A stretch of 64,000 nt of DNA from Cystobacter ferrugineus (GTDB lineage Bacteria > Myxococcota > Myxococcia > Myxococcales > Myxococcaceae): assembly GCF_001887355.1 (NCBI RefSeq), contig NZ_MPIN01000004.1:891989-955988 (forward strand), written 5' to 3'. Position 1 is the stretch's first letter; every line of letters starts with the position of its first letter. The notes beneath the pieces were generated by a model that ran no database searches, was not told the origin of the DNA, and saw only the letters and a list, made by a program, of their open reading frames with translations. Below, piece by piece: positions 10,201 to 17,418 of this stretch. Position numbers and translations under genes: made by a program.

Positions 10201-12975
10201 CACCAGCATCTGGATGAGCATGCGCGGCTGGGAATTGGCAGCCGTGACAGTGTGCCTGGTGTCGAGGACGGGGTGACGGCTGAGGGTGAAAAGCGTACTC
10301 TCACCTGGAAGAGGACGTACGACCCCAATGAGAATCCCGATACCGAGACAGATTCGAAGGGACAGGTAACGACGTCTGTCCATGGGATTCTCGACAGGCT
10401 CGAGTCGCGCACCTTCGCCGTTCCTCTTGGGGCGCCACGGGAACTGCCCTATCTGGAGGAACAGGGATTCGAGTACGACCCGAACGGTAATCTGCGGTTC
10501 GTTCATGAGACGAAGCAGACGCAGTCTGGCCAGGTGGTGGAGACCACCACCCGCACGTATGACAATCTGGATCGCCTGAAGACGCAGTCGCGCACGTATG
10601 GGGAAGACTCCAGGGTTGTTGAGTACGAGTATGACGACAAGGGCAATCGCAGCCAGGTAACGGACCCGGATGGCGTCGTCACCACGTACACCTATGATGC
10701 GCTGGATCGGCTGGAGACGGCCGTGTTCGCCTCGCGCACCACGACGTACCATTACTGGCCCGACGGATTGCTCAAGAGCATCGATTACCCCAATGGGGTG
10801 ATGGAAGGCCGCTGCTACGACAATGCAGGTCGGTTGGAGATACAACTGACCGCGAAGGGCTCCGTCAGTGAAGACTGCACCCATGGCTCTACCGCGACGC
10901 TCGTCCATCGCTCCGCGTATGGTTACGACAAGAATGGTAATCGTACCAGCCTGAGGGAGCTGCGGGCCTCGGGGCCCGAGGAGTTGACCGAGTATGGCTA
11001 CGACAAACTGGATCGGCTGGCCGGGACTCGTACTCCGGAGGGCAAGGCCATTCTCTATCGGCTGGATGCGGTGGGGAACAGGGAGGGAGAACGGGAGGCT
11101 CTCTCGTCCGACGTCGATTCGCTCGGGGCCGAAGCCTATGCGGCTTTGTCTTCGGACAAGCGGTTGCGCGATCTGACATCTACGTTCAATCGTGCGGACT
11201 GGCTGCGCATCATCACGGATGAGAAGGACGCGACTCGTAGCATCACCTTCGACTACGACTTCAACGGCAACCTGGTGCTGAAGAAGAAGGGCGAAAGCAG
11301 GCGGACGTTCGCGTGGGACGTGCGGAACACGTTGACGGCCGTGTTCGATAGCGGCACGGAAGTGGGCCGCTATGACTACGATGTCAACCTCCAGCGGGTG
11401 AGCCGGAAGACTGCTTCCGAGCAGGTGTCGTATGTACTGGATGACGACTTTGTTCTCCAGGAACTGGATGCGGCACAGCCGAGTCAGTCGGCGAAGCGCC
11501 GCTACCACTATGCGAAGGGCCCGCTTGCTGTCAGCGAGCTTGCCGGTAGTACCAGTACCAAACTTCTCCATACGGATGCTCAGGGCAGCGTGACCGATGT
11601 CACGTCTGATGTGGGAGCCGTTTCAACCACGCGTAAGTACGACGCCTGGGGTAATTACCGTGGAGAGACCGCGCCTTCGGCTACGGACTTCAAGCTGGGC
11701 TACACCGGGCATCAGTATGATCTGGAGACGGGTCTTACCTATGCCCGTGCCCGCTACTATGATAGCGACTTGGGTCGCTTTATCAGCCGTGACTCCTACG
11801 AGGGGCAACTGGCTGACGCACCCAGCCTTCATCGATACGCCTACGCCCAAGGTAATCCACTCCGCTATCGCGACGAAAGCGGGCATTCGGCGACGGCTAT
11901 CGGGGCAACCACTGGCTTCTTCTGGGGCTTTGGGCAGATGGCCACCGCCATGGGCAGAGACCTCATCAACGGTCGTGCCCGCGACACCACCGACTATTTG
12001 TCTCTGTGGGGCCAGAATATCATTGGCGGCGCGGAGATTGGCGCATCCATCGACTTGGTAATCGCCAGCGGTGGAACGCTCGCTCTGGCAGGGGCCGGCG
12101 CGCTGGGGGGCGCTGGCACGAATGCGCTCACCTTCGATGGAGAAGCGAAGAGTTGGTCCGAGTTCGTGGCCGGGCAGAAACACGGTGCCGCTTGGGGCGC
12201 AGCCGGCGGTGTGGTGCTAGGGAAGGCCGCTCCTCTGCTTGCAAAGGTACCCATCGTCAAGGAGGCTGTCGTAAAGGTCGGCGAGGCGGGCACGAGGCTC
12301 ATCAGCCGGTATGTTGCTTCTGCGGGCGACGAAATTGTGACTGCCGCGCCAAACCTCTTCAAAGAGATGGGCTTTGGGTTTGGTGACGACCTTGGGATGA
12401 CAGTCGCCCAGAGTGTCCAGCAGGGAGTGGCGGAGGTGGTCAACGGTGGAGCAGTGACGGCTCCCGAGATTTCTGCAGGAGAATACCTCTCCACCACCGT
12501 CAATGGCGAACTGCACGTGACGGAAGAACTCCAGGAATCCTTCCGGCAAGAAGTCCGCGACCGTGCTGAGTACATGGTCAAGATCCTTTCGAATCAAGAA
12601 CGAGGGCCCGTTCTGTCGGGAGTCTTGGATGTGCGGACGAAGGAGGTATTCTTCGGAATCAATCAGGACGGAGTTCCATCTTCCCTGCACCCAATTTTGC
12701 GCCAGCGGTTGGAGGAGTATTTGGCGCGAACTGGCGGCCAGACTCCTGCGAAGGCAGGGGTTCCTGGGGCACATTCTGAGATCGTAGCACTCAGTAAGGC
12801 ACTACATGCACGAGAGGCTGCATTTGGAAGACCAGTGACCGCAGATGATTTGGCGGAGTTCCTCATCCACAATCGCTCGCTGCGCGGTACAACCAAGGTG
12901 AACGGAATTCCTCCTCCCTGTGACAACTGCAGTGCGATTCTTCCTTCGGCTACGACGGTTTTGGGAGGGCAATGA
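1243..12975 (+). CDS. RHS-repeat polymorphic toxin with YwqJ-like deaminase tip
   Basis: This 3910-residue exported protein starts at GTG with a signal peptide (hydrophobic core FFSFALVA, cleavage near ASA). In order: a coiled-coil-like region (30-200); a transglutaminase-like domain (about 280-450) in which GNDADLAALL stands where the catalytic Cys should be, with His (SHIWVEA) and Asp (PMDPS) retained; beta-sandwich Ig-like regions (about 930-1150); a DUF6531-type entry near 1590; dozens of YD repeats (1700-3500); and the conserved RHS core ending in RFISRDSYEGQ (about 3510-3545). After the core come a hydrophobic segment (about 3550-3640) and a C-terminal domain with GAHSE (His near 3842) and PPCDNC (near 3890). 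These are the zinc-binding HxE/PCxxC motifs of the nucleoside/nucleic-acid deaminase fold, closest to YwqJ. RHS shells normally encapsulate and release such tips into rival cells; the substrate cannot be read here. The tip has lower third-position G/C than the shell. Confidence 0.9.
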   Translation: MVRALVSAFFSFALVASAATPPHAIRLGRSSPDVAELEAARARTAAHEARLRQQRASTVSTEQSARVAVLLQQAQAAAGQPPAGWRRLTSCVLVPDEHRQRMATAKARLEEAREAVRQGLAEARVHFDAVEVWLRRTGGGQNALARLSDERGRLESRAGELERTITEVSGVLSCDTGSVWDRLPGIWQWNRGLFAVDRLVSLRARLSELGMERGSGVLSADLTYVQGRLQPAQLPTQGITPAYQLAGTPGYELEDTTQDREVDLSSEITDKATALGSAKAAQEFVNNELRLDWYYGSLKGATQTLRQKRGNDADLAALLVALLRAQKTPARFVEGTIELPMGKLADLLGLLTEAESQAFYAAAAGGPPFELLDAKNKLVIAALGNTGIPYEPVVSGGLVRAVRLSHIWVEAYLPYGDYRGEGARRDGHQWVPMDPSIPGGPKYVVTEPALDVLAEMNVSAELLTQRYLAEGKGKSPLQFWKEEVTEFLSSRSDGLSYEQVLRQVVQKKQTLSLLPGALPYRVVSVQGEYSFLPENRKHRLHISAWDETGANILEVTLPTHLVAGRRAILTYEPEDSSLIPSDGIYHAPAALVQLRAALRLDGVVRATATGLVGLGVRHRWAVEMLLPDGSKRQVENELIAGNTVALGLGTPFNNAPEPQSPSEKGADGQASTFLAGRAAAYVNEWTKAEEELARLTRVVPVRPTASLVLVENQLQVREAFGVREQVVWKGLEVDADLRSLAPLELVTGRGGALLRLSGYEGSFQEAKVLADKVSVPAATMTAVSAVTLLQEALSRGVPVVRVDSSNLDTALGSVAAPPEVLADVRELVTRRREVLIPATQLTIENWSGTGFIARDPQTEEGGYFLSGRLSGGQTVVSPDRWSDQQLVDWLERPDAPSPTDDLTKVARISKVPSTDLQRGTVGQALPRTLEVVVVTGDNTPVPVRGALVTFRGDQGSNAKFKADLRELAPASSVTVRTDAAGRARVHAFPDTDIGHLYVLASGSPQDERHGLNMVRAEVMGPQGLLQIDEPFWFTAKPGPVKKLSTNLANYRTVYDVGVELGLPMEVTAQDEYDNFIANQSITWTSDSPDARFFVPKAGGGARVQFLGSDLDQTPTRETKSSTLGYSGVGFIPGMTPGPYSVTARTSIPGCTASDASSCTVSRLFTLQTTAGREFIFRVATPDIGISDGARFADIPTPLNAEILRRNSQDNKWTPVTGEEPDIQSATVTMKVLDHSEVVLSSRTVSPHELGATPSTELIDGKDNVVLWPGYDLMDEYQWIDFTAAVKLKVRPPSKTPPPDPIFDTFYTVFYYSGVPKVAFGTPKAAGGVQALDACGQVNPDDRSLYLQISNPATFPLYAKLIPHPDGGMGTMFQVSDSLPKDPADPTRLLVSPKAINHIPLELPVSSVGGKVEVVLYAPDFKGSAASRKEISRTFLPLSRTRGGAKPAEAQLHASIVLSVRNFAAAWSKPQGSEGEPIRVPKTILRPATLPICVNESGTLQVISGGNLVSGAQVTLLSGGALNVQPLPPTDGHEVPVPGGGSAGVLTAVIPPGDPSGQDVVVKFTPVDPLATIPDSTVRLLTSVEDASALPLGHTFVKDVSTVDGHLVKQSVDLEVKGRSPGLQLVRSYTSRGHDASPLGEGWSHSYRSYVLQSWSQEDNVARYMLVGGEGTGQTFDCNPIDDTQCINQEGFHGTFRKEKVTTPGSGTKELLVFRAKDGTEYRYGPVAASEKGPRYPLVSIRSATGNTLELEYGGLETDQEVSRVFEPGRRRFLQFSYERPAGAPRARLARVDLYQNPQSPEHLGVCIAYRYNGQSNLSAVQRYDSQCPDTPGAFAALREESFTYVNSSEEDLRNNLESWTDANGHTTTYVYYAADASLPGESDYLEFGRKQERIRFVKEPEGATTEFIYSLTRSDVTIFGVPIKAFVTEVRGPRPDVTQGTRYYMDLYGTAVHVERPLSEGVMATTSSVWSPVHMRRTAEKDARGRETAFSYDARGNLIMRRISLAALSAPPEQGGNTQTVRLASPNADPNAIEQEVGEYVEKWSYDPSFNQPVCTMDAEGRITTLTLHPGTGLVLESRRYAQPVSRSDRSGTMSCEELASLLPTSSADIVQKRAYCGVAGGSCPQNAITGDLVATWTEGELNRNDIKSYDLWGLPSVQEATVGSGSPPIVTTLVRDSHGMVERQEDTFGHVTTWEYDGLDRVVRTERLNDKVADATRLPTASPSMTQTFSYYPGGQLQSETNGIAGFERHYTLDGLNRVKEVREKGGLLTGELVTEYGYDETGNRTRVTDRRGVTTTTRYDWGDRPIETSVQVLDGGGVYASQGGVNPSGPQVTATFGYDAVGNKFYETDLYGRRTEYVFNSLYRRVERKSPTVPGARFGDGVVSYVTTSRYDLVGNLTKTTDGNEHATWMFHDFANRLELTWDAAGRAEHRQYDHNGNLLVLKRSSGGSVSNGSVSGGSVHLTQTTEYDGLNRPLFVRERYQHPDENGSLSSRERSTQTHYADAQNAVTVKDARGFLNTTVKDDADRVIRVVVDAAAGSLSGPLTRDPDDRTLGSALSLTTLHGYDGNGNLATEVDPLGRKTTHSFDGLNRRLETHTPMQGVEESFSYDGEGSVIAHVDARGVRNEFSFDMLRRPVTHWLVESLTKGGARLALLTRTYGETLDRLASVREVDARGNPTTRYSDALQREIRVVDAKGKEQATRYDAVNVREQRDRKNYVTRKEYDEVNRLVGQQDLLTTGEVKYSQSIAYDDAHQSETHTDRRLIPLKKQMDGLGRVVRTIRGTAAPFQTEETVYNAGNLVVEGIDANKHRKEWRYDGAGRKVSETLGAGSALAATTAYQYDAVGNLVERKGPRTRNIAFDEHNSFDSLNRLVRREDALGNVWLTAYDAVGNKVCENRPLGSPPALSDTQIAGMSLTELQDQVCGGTQVTRYEYDELGKLTSVKDANGGLHTFVYDAARNLVAKQDARQNLTTYEYDELNLRQAEHQHLDEHARLGIGSRDSVPGVEDGVTAEGEKRTLTWKRTYDPNENPDTETDSKGQVTTSVHGILDRLESRTFAVPLGAPRELPYLEEQGFEYDPNGNLRFVHETKQTQSGQVVETTTRTYDNLDRLKTQSRTYGEDSRVVEYEYDDKGNRSQVTDPDGVVTTYTYDALDRLETAVFASRTTTYHYWPDGLLKSIDYPNGVMEGRCYDNAGRLEIQLTAKGSVSEDCTHGSTATLVHRSAYGYDKNGNRTSLRELRASGPEELTEYGYDKLDRLAGTRTPEGKAILYRLDAVGNREGEREALSSDVDSLGAEAYAALSSDKRLRDLTSTFNRADWLRIITDEKDATRSITFDYDFNGNLVLKKKGESRRTFAWDVRNTLTAVFDSGTEVGRYDYDVNLQRVSRKTASEQVSYVLDDDFVLQELDAAQPSQSAKRRYHYAKGPLAVSELAGSTSTKLLHTDAQGSVTDVTSDVGAVSTTRKYDAWGNYRGETAPSATDFKLGYTGHQYDLETGLTYARARYYDSDLGRFISRDSYEGQLADAPSLHRYAYAQGNPLRYRDESGHSATAIGATTGFFWGFGQMATAMGRDLINGRARDTTDYLSLWGQNIIGGAEIGASIDLVIASGGTLALAGAGALGGAGTNALTFDGEAKSWSEFVAGQKHGAAWGAAGGVVLGKAAPLLAKVPIVKEAVVKVGEAGTRLISRYVASAGDEIVTAAPNLFKEMGFGFGDDLGMTVAQSVQQGVAEVVNGGAVTAPEISAGEYLSTTVNGELHVTEELQESFRQEVRDRAEYMVKILSNQERGPVLSGVLDVRTKEVFFGINQDGVPSSLHPILRQRLEEYLARTGGQTPAKAGVPGAHSEIVALSKALHAREAAFGRPVTADDLAEFLIHNRSLRGTTKVNGIPPPCDNCSAILPSATTVLGGQ

Positions 12976-13391
12976 TGTTGCGTGTACCGTTCGACGACCT
13001 GACAGTTGGCGACGATCAGTTGATGCATTTGGAGGATCGTCCATTCACCGGTGTGGCGTTCGAAAGTTTCCCCAACGGGGGATTGGCGGGAGAGTCCGAG
13101 TACGTTGAAGGTCTAATGCAGGGCCGAAGCCGCACTTGGACTGAATCTGGATCGCTCGTAGAGGAGGCGCGTCACTGGAGCGGTGTTCGGCATGGTCTAT
13201 GTCGCGCTTGGAATGAAGGGGGAAAGCTTCGCTCCGAAGCAATGTATGAGTACGGAATTCTCGTCTCGGAACAGAGGTGGGACGACAGCGGGGGTCTAGT
13301 TCGAGATTGGAGAATCACCCCTGATGACCCCCTCTCCAGGGTGCTCGAATTGAATCGGGCAAAGTTCGGAGGGCGCGCACCACCGGTTTGA
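12972..13391 (+). CDS. YwqK-like MORN-type immunity protein for the RHS deaminase
   Basis: This 139-residue cytosolic protein starts at the ATG inside an ATGA overlap with the RHS stop (a second ATG follows at 12975). It is built from short strand-turn repeats of the MORN_2/YwqK kind: PFTGVAFESFPNGG, GRSRTWTESGSLVEE, HGLCRAWNEGGKLRSE and VSEQRWDDSGGLVRDW, each with a G-x-x-x-x-(W/F/Y)-x-x-x-G rhythm. YwqK-family proteins are known partners of YwqJ-type deaminase toxins in Bacillus, so the adjacent deaminase tip and this gene support each other. Inferred role: binds and blocks the tip in the producer. Base composition is AT-richer than nearby housekeeping-type genes and matches the toxin tip, consistent with the pair moving as a unit. 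The following 190 bases are also AT-richer and hold no gene I can support. Confidence 0.8.
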   Translation: MMLRVPFDDLTVGDDQLMHLEDRPFTGVAFESFPNGGLAGESEYVEGLMQGRSRTWTESGSLVEEARHWSGVRHGLCRAWNEGGKLRSEAMYEYGILVSEQRWDDSGGLVRDWRITPDDPLSRVLELNRAKFGGRAPPV

Positions 13392-13583
13392 AGTTGGTGC
13401 CCATGTGCAGAGATGCACTACCCCACGCGTCAGATGCTGTTCGTCCGGACGGAAATCTGGGGCGAGAGGAGACCCTGGGTGGGGTGCAGTTCTCCACAAC
13501 CTATGACTTGTTGTCTCGGTAGTGACCCTGCACGTCTCTATATGAAAGCAGAGACTCTTCTTGCGCTCGAATGAGGGCGCGCG

Positions 13584-14342
13584 TCAGGAGTCGTGGGGCG
13601 CGCCGGTATCCGGCGAGGCGTAGTACGCGAGGACTTCCCGGACGTGCTCGGGCCGCGTGTACACGTCGCCGCGGGGCCGCTCGATGAGCTCCTGGATGAC
13701 GGCGGCGATCTCCTCGGCGCTCTGGGCTCCGGGAATGGCGCGCGAGTCGGGTCCTCCTCCGAGCGCGTTGTCGCCGAAGTCGGTGGCCACCGGGCCCGGG
13801 AGCACGGCGGACACGTGGATGCCGGGGAAGCGCTCGCGCACCTCCTGCCGGAGGTTGGCCGTGAGCGCGTTGAGGGCATGCTTGGCGGCGTTGTAGGCGG
13901 AGCGCTCGGCCACGTGGGGCACGCGCCCGAGCATGGACGAGACGTTGATGAGGTGCCCCGTGCCGCGCTCCTGGAAGTGCGGCAGCACCGCCTGCATGCC
14001 GTAGAGCGCCGACTTGACGTTGACGCGCATCATCTCGTCGAAGTCCTCGTCGGTGAGCGCGGAGACGGGCCGGGTGATGCCGCGCCCGGCGTTGTTGACC
14101 CACACGTCCACGTGTCCGAAGCGCGCGAGCGCCGTGTCCAGCACCCGCCGCACGTCCTCGCGCAGGGTGACGTCCGCGGGCACGGCCACTGCCTCGGAGC
14201 CCGAGCGGGCGGCCACCCGCCGCAACTCGGACTCCCGCCGCGCGGCGAGCACTAAGCGGACGCCCCGGGCCCCCAGCGCCTGGGCCAGGGCGGCGCCGAT
14301 GCCCGCGCTCGCTCCGGTGATGACCACCACCTTCCCGTCCAC
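13584..14342 (-). CDS. Classical short-chain dehydrogenase/reductase
   Basis: A 252-residue cytosolic NAD(P)-dependent oxidoreductase. It has the cofactor motif TGASAGIG near residue 9, the NNAG motif near 87, a catalytic Ser in NVSSML and the YNAAKHAL (YxxxK) motif. This is the full classical SDR layout, at the usual length. An Arg pair after the third strand (LAARR) suggests NADP(H) preference, which is inference. The GTG start is chosen because an AAGGAG ribosome site sits seven bases upstream. The gene is divergent from the TldD-type gene with about 100 bases between them. The substrate cannot be predicted from sequence or context. Confidence 0.92.
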   Translation of the reverse strand: MDGKVVVITGASAGIGAALAQALGARGVRLVLAARRESELRRVAARSGSEAVAVPADVTLREDVRRVLDTALARFGHVDVWVNNAGRGITRPVSALTDEDFDEMMRVNVKSALYGMQAVLPHFQERGTGHLINVSSMLGRVPHVAERSAYNAAKHALNALTANLRQEVRERFPGIHVSAVLPGPVATDFGDNALGGGPDSRAIPGAQSAEEIAAVIQELIERPRGDVYTRPEHVREVLAYYASPDTGAPHDS

Positions 14343-14442
14343 GAAAAGCTCCTTTCCGGAGGACGTCGGCTCTCCGGTTCGTACCTGGCGGGTCCTCTAT
14401 CGCCTCGACCCCCCAGGGGGCCAGTCGGGATAGAGTCGCGGT

Positions 14443-16176
14443 GTGAAAACCCGAACCTCATCCATGCTCGTGCTGCTCGCCAGCTCCGCCTTCCTCACCG
14501 CCGCCACGCCCGCGCCGGACCCGCGCGTGTCCCTGCTGGACGCGATGGAGGAGGAGCTTCAGCGCAACCAGCGCCAGCTCAGGCTGCAGAACCACGAGCC
14601 GCCGTACTTCATCAGCTACCAGCTCAAGGACACGGAGCAGACGAGCCTCGTCGCCCGCTACGGCTCGCTCTTCCTGGACAACACCTCCCGCTACCGCCGG
14701 CTGTACGTGGACACGCGCGTGGGCTCGTACGAGTTCGACAACTCGGGCCCCGAGGAATACACGTACTTCGTCGGGGGTGGACGCGGCACCAGCTACGTCG
14801 TCAACAAGGAAGGGCCGCTGGACGACTCGTCGCTGGCGCTGCGCACCGCGCTGTGGCTCGCCACGGACGAGAAGTACAAGGCCTCGCTCTCGCAGCTCCT
14901 CAAGAAGAAGGGGGAGAACGTCTATGCGGTGGAGGATCCCAAGCAGCCGCCGTCCTTCTCCAAGGAGAAGCCGGTGCGCTCCATCCAGCCGCCGGTGGCC
15001 TTCCCGTTCGATCATGACCGCTGGGCGCGCGTGGCGCGCGCGCTGTCGGCGCGCTTCAAGGAGCACCCGGAGATCTTCGACTCGGAGGTGCGGGTGACGG
15101 CGGACAAGGTGGGCCGCTACTTCGTGTCCACCGAGGGCAGCCGCATCCTCTCCGAGGAGGTGATGTACGGCGTGCACGTGACGGCGGTGACGCGCGCCGA
15201 CGACGGGCAGCTCTTGGACGACTCGCGCAACTACTACGCGCCCACGGAGGCGGGGCTGCCGGACGAGAAGACGCTGGAGGCGGCGGCCACGCGCATCGTC
15301 GAGGAGCTCAAGGCCCTGCGCAAGGCGCCGGTCATCGATCCATACACGGGGCCGGCGATCCTCGCGGCCGAGGCGGCGGGGGTGCTCTTCCACGAGGCGG
15401 TAGGGCACCGGCTGGAGGGAGACCGACAGGATGGGGAAGGGGAGGGCAAGACGTTCCGGGGCCAGGTGGGCCGGCAGGTGCTGCCCACGTTCCTGAGCAT
15501 CGTGGATGACCCGACGGTGCGCGCGCTCAAGGGCGAGCCCCTCAATGGCTTCTACGAGTACGACGAGGAGGGGGTGAAGGGGCAGCGCACGGTGCTGGTG
15601 GAGAAGGGCGTGTTGCGCAACTACCTGCTGTCGCGCCGGCCGGTGGAGGGCTTCCTGCAGTCCAACGGACATGGCCGCAGCCAGGGCACGGCCAAGCCCG
15701 TGGCGCGCATGGCCAACCTCATCGTCGAGTCCACGAAGCAACTGGATGACGGGGAGCTCAAGAAGCAGCTCATCGCGGAGGCGAGGCGGCAGGGCAAGCC
15801 GTATGGCCTCATCATCCGGGACATCACCGGGGGCAACACCAACACGTCGAGCTATGGCTACCAGGCGTTCAAGGGCGTGCCGCGCATGGTGTTCCGGGTG
15901 GATGTGAAGACGGGCGAGGAGATGCTGGTGCGAGGGGTGGAAATCGTGGGCACGCCGCTGTCGGCGGTCAATCGCATCATGGCGACGGGCCGCAAGCAGG
16001 GGGTGTTCAACGGCTTCTGTGGCGCGGAGAGCGGCAACGTGCCGGTGTCGACGGTGGCGCCGGCCATGCTGCTGCAGGAGATAGAGCTGCAGCGGGCCGA
16101 GGAGGGCAAGGATCGGCCGCCGCTCTTGCCGAGCCCCGCGCGGGGCGGAGGCACCGCGAGCGGCGCGGCGAAGTAG
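14443..16176 (+). CDS. Secreted TldD/PmbA-family metalloprotease
   Basis: A 577-residue protein starting at GTG with an N-terminal signal peptide (MLVLLASSAFLTAA, cleavage near TPA). The metal site HEAVGH (His317, Glu318, His322) matches the HExxxH motif of TldD, and GGNTNTSSYGYQAF with later glycine-rich segments resembles the conserved C-terminal half of the family. E. coli TldD works with TldE in the cytoplasm on unfolded peptides. Here a signal peptide and a longer N-terminal region point to an exported version, a type I know as common in delta-proteobacteria. No TldE partner lies next to it. The C-terminus has a low-complexity Gly/Ala tail. The gene is convergent with the calpain-like gene, separated by a hairpin terminator. 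Confidence 0.88.
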   Translation: MKTRTSSMLVLLASSAFLTAATPAPDPRVSLLDAMEEELQRNQRQLRLQNHEPPYFISYQLKDTEQTSLVARYGSLFLDNTSRYRRLYVDTRVGSYEFDNSGPEEYTYFVGGGRGTSYVVNKEGPLDDSSLALRTALWLATDEKYKASLSQLLKKKGENVYAVEDPKQPPSFSKEKPVRSIQPPVAFPFDHDRWARVARALSARFKEHPEIFDSEVRVTADKVGRYFVSTEGSRILSEEVMYGVHVTAVTRADDGQLLDDSRNYYAPTEAGLPDEKTLEAAATRIVEELKALRKAPVIDPYTGPAILAAEAAGVLFHEAVGHRLEGDRQDGEGEGKTFRGQVGRQVLPTFLSIVDDPTVRALKGEPLNGFYEYDEEGVKGQRTVLVEKGVLRNYLLSRRPVEGFLQSNGHGRSQGTAKPVARMANLIVESTKQLDDGELKKQLIAEARRQGKPYGLIIRDITGGNTNTSSYGYQAFKGVPRMVFRVDVKTGEEMLVRGVEIVGTPLSAVNRIMATGRKQGVFNGFCGAESGNVPVSTVAPAMLLQEIELQRAEEGKDRPPLLPSPARGGGTASGAAK

Positions 16177-16182
16177 GACGAG

Positions 16183-16209
16183 GGGAGACAGGTTCAATGC
16201 CTGTCTCCC
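16183..16209. terminator. Bidirectional hairpin between convergent genes
   Basis: A perfect 10-bp stem (GGGAGACAGG and its complement) with a 7-base loop lies in the 41-base gap between the stops of the TldD-type gene and the calpain-like gene. There is no clear T-run, so it would serve both strands as a hairpin barrier rather than a textbook intrinsic terminator. Confidence 0.7.
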
Positions 16210-16217
16210 GCGGCGGG

Positions 16218-17261
16218 CTACGGGATGGGAGCGGTCACGGTCTCGAAAGAGGCCCTGAAGCGGCTCAGCGGCATCTCGATGGTTTCGTTCCGGGTGCCCA
16301 GAACCGGGTACTGGTCGCCTCCGTGCGGATTGCGCACCTCCACCATGTACTCGCCCCTGCTCCGGGAGTACCGGGTGCCCACCACGGTGTAGGCGTGCCG
16401 GGGCATGATCCCTGACTTCATCCCTTCGGTATAATCGAAGTTGGACCCGGCGAGCACCGCGACGCCCGGAGTGTTTGCCTTGTCGAGGTGACGGAGCAAC
16501 TCCCTGTCCGACATGTTCCGGATGGGCAAGTAATCCGCTCGCCTTCCCGTGAAGGATTGCATGGCGCCAATGCCTGTTCCTCCCTCGATGCCCGGGTACC
16601 CCGCGGTCTGTCGCTCGCTCGTGTCCCTGTTCTTCCTGACGGACTCCCTGGCGTCGTGAAGCTTGACGTAGCCCTGTTCCGCCACATGCGGCCAGACGAC
16701 CTTCTTGCCTCGGGACCTGTGGAATTCGGGCTCCATGTCCGTGGGAAGGTGGTCGTCCACATGCACCCGCACGGGACGCATGGTCTCGGGGTCGTGAAGA
16801 TTGACATGGTACCTGCCGGGCCCCGCTTCCTGCACCATGTTCCTGATGGCGTCGGGATCGCTGGCCACACCCGCCAGCGAGGCCATCATGTGGCAGTTGC
16901 CCAGATTGGACTGCCTGACATGCTTGGGCTCGGGGCCGCGACGCCCGTACAGCGAGTAGTTCTGGACCTGCGCATAGGGGTTCTCCCCGTAGGTGTTCCA
17001 CCTGGGGTGCGCGCCGTAGTCGGTCAACCTCTCGCGGTCCTGCGGCCGGTAGTCGTCATACTGGGCGTGGTCGTCGTACTCGGCCGCATGGCTGGAAGGC
17101 TCGGCGACGACATAGGACACCCGAGGGGGAGAGTCCGCGCGGCTGGCATGCGAAGGAGAGCGGCTCGAAGACCTGGCGTAAGCAGAAGAAGAACCGCTTC
17201 CATACCTGTTGGTGTACACGGGGCAGCTCCGGGAGAGGAGTGGGGGAGATGCCCTGTCCAT
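16218..17261 (-). CDS. Calpain-like (C2) cysteine protease domain protein
   Basis: A 347-residue protein from the ATG at 17261; a GTG at 17219 with GGAG seven bases upstream is a plausible later start. The first 95 residues are Ser/Tyr/Asp-rich and likely disordered, with no Sec signal. The rest carries a papain-fold triad in calpain order: QSNLGNCHMMASL (Cys123, with an oxyanion Gln six residues before), PRHAYTVVG (His289) and VRNPHGG (Asn311), matching the calpain Cys, H-A-Y and R-N-P-x-G signatures. No calcium-binding EF-hand is seen. Bacterial calpain-like domains occur in effectors and regulatory proteases. It is last in a minus-strand block of unusual modular proteins, so a role as an exported effector is possible, but I see no export marker. 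Confidence 0.8.
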   Translation of the reverse strand: MDRASPPLLSRSCPVYTNRYGSGSSSAYARSSSRSPSHASRADSPPRVSYVVAEPSSHAAEYDDHAQYDDYRPQDRERLTDYGAHPRWNTYGENPYAQVQNYSLYGRRGPEPKHVRQSNLGNCHMMASLAGVASDPDAIRNMVQEAGPGRYHVNLHDPETMRPVRVHVDDHLPTDMEPEFHRSRGKKVVWPHVAEQGYVKLHDARESVRKNRDTSERQTAGYPGIEGGTGIGAMQSFTGRRADYLPIRNMSDRELLRHLDKANTPGVAVLAGSNFDYTEGMKSGIMPRHAYTVVGTRYSRSRGEYMVEVRNPHGGDQYPVLGTRNETIEMPLSRFRASFETVTAPIP

Positions 17262-17418
17262 GAGCAAGGGGTGTGCCAGCCTTCCGTGCAGGGGCGGAGT
17301 GGGGGCTTCCCTCGGAGACCTCTCGGAAGCTGCCCCGTTCCCGCCCTCTGCCCCCCCTCTTCCCCTGGTGACCGAAGTCCCAGGTGGTGACGACTGTCAC
17401 CACCTTCGTGCACGCCGC

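Noticed and set aside
8329..11571. A long open frame (about 1080 codons) on the minus strand
   Set aside because: It lies antisense to the RHS repeats and shows no recognisable domain; it is open only because of high G+C third positions in the opposite frame.
6000..11800. Tandem repeats that might be a CRISPR or satellite array
   Set aside because: These are degenerate YD-repeat codons of the RHS protein with no equal-length spacers.
14458..17001. An 847-codon open frame on the minus strand
   Set aside because: It covers the TldD gene in antisense and the calpain-like gene out of frame; the real frames have intact catalytic motifs.
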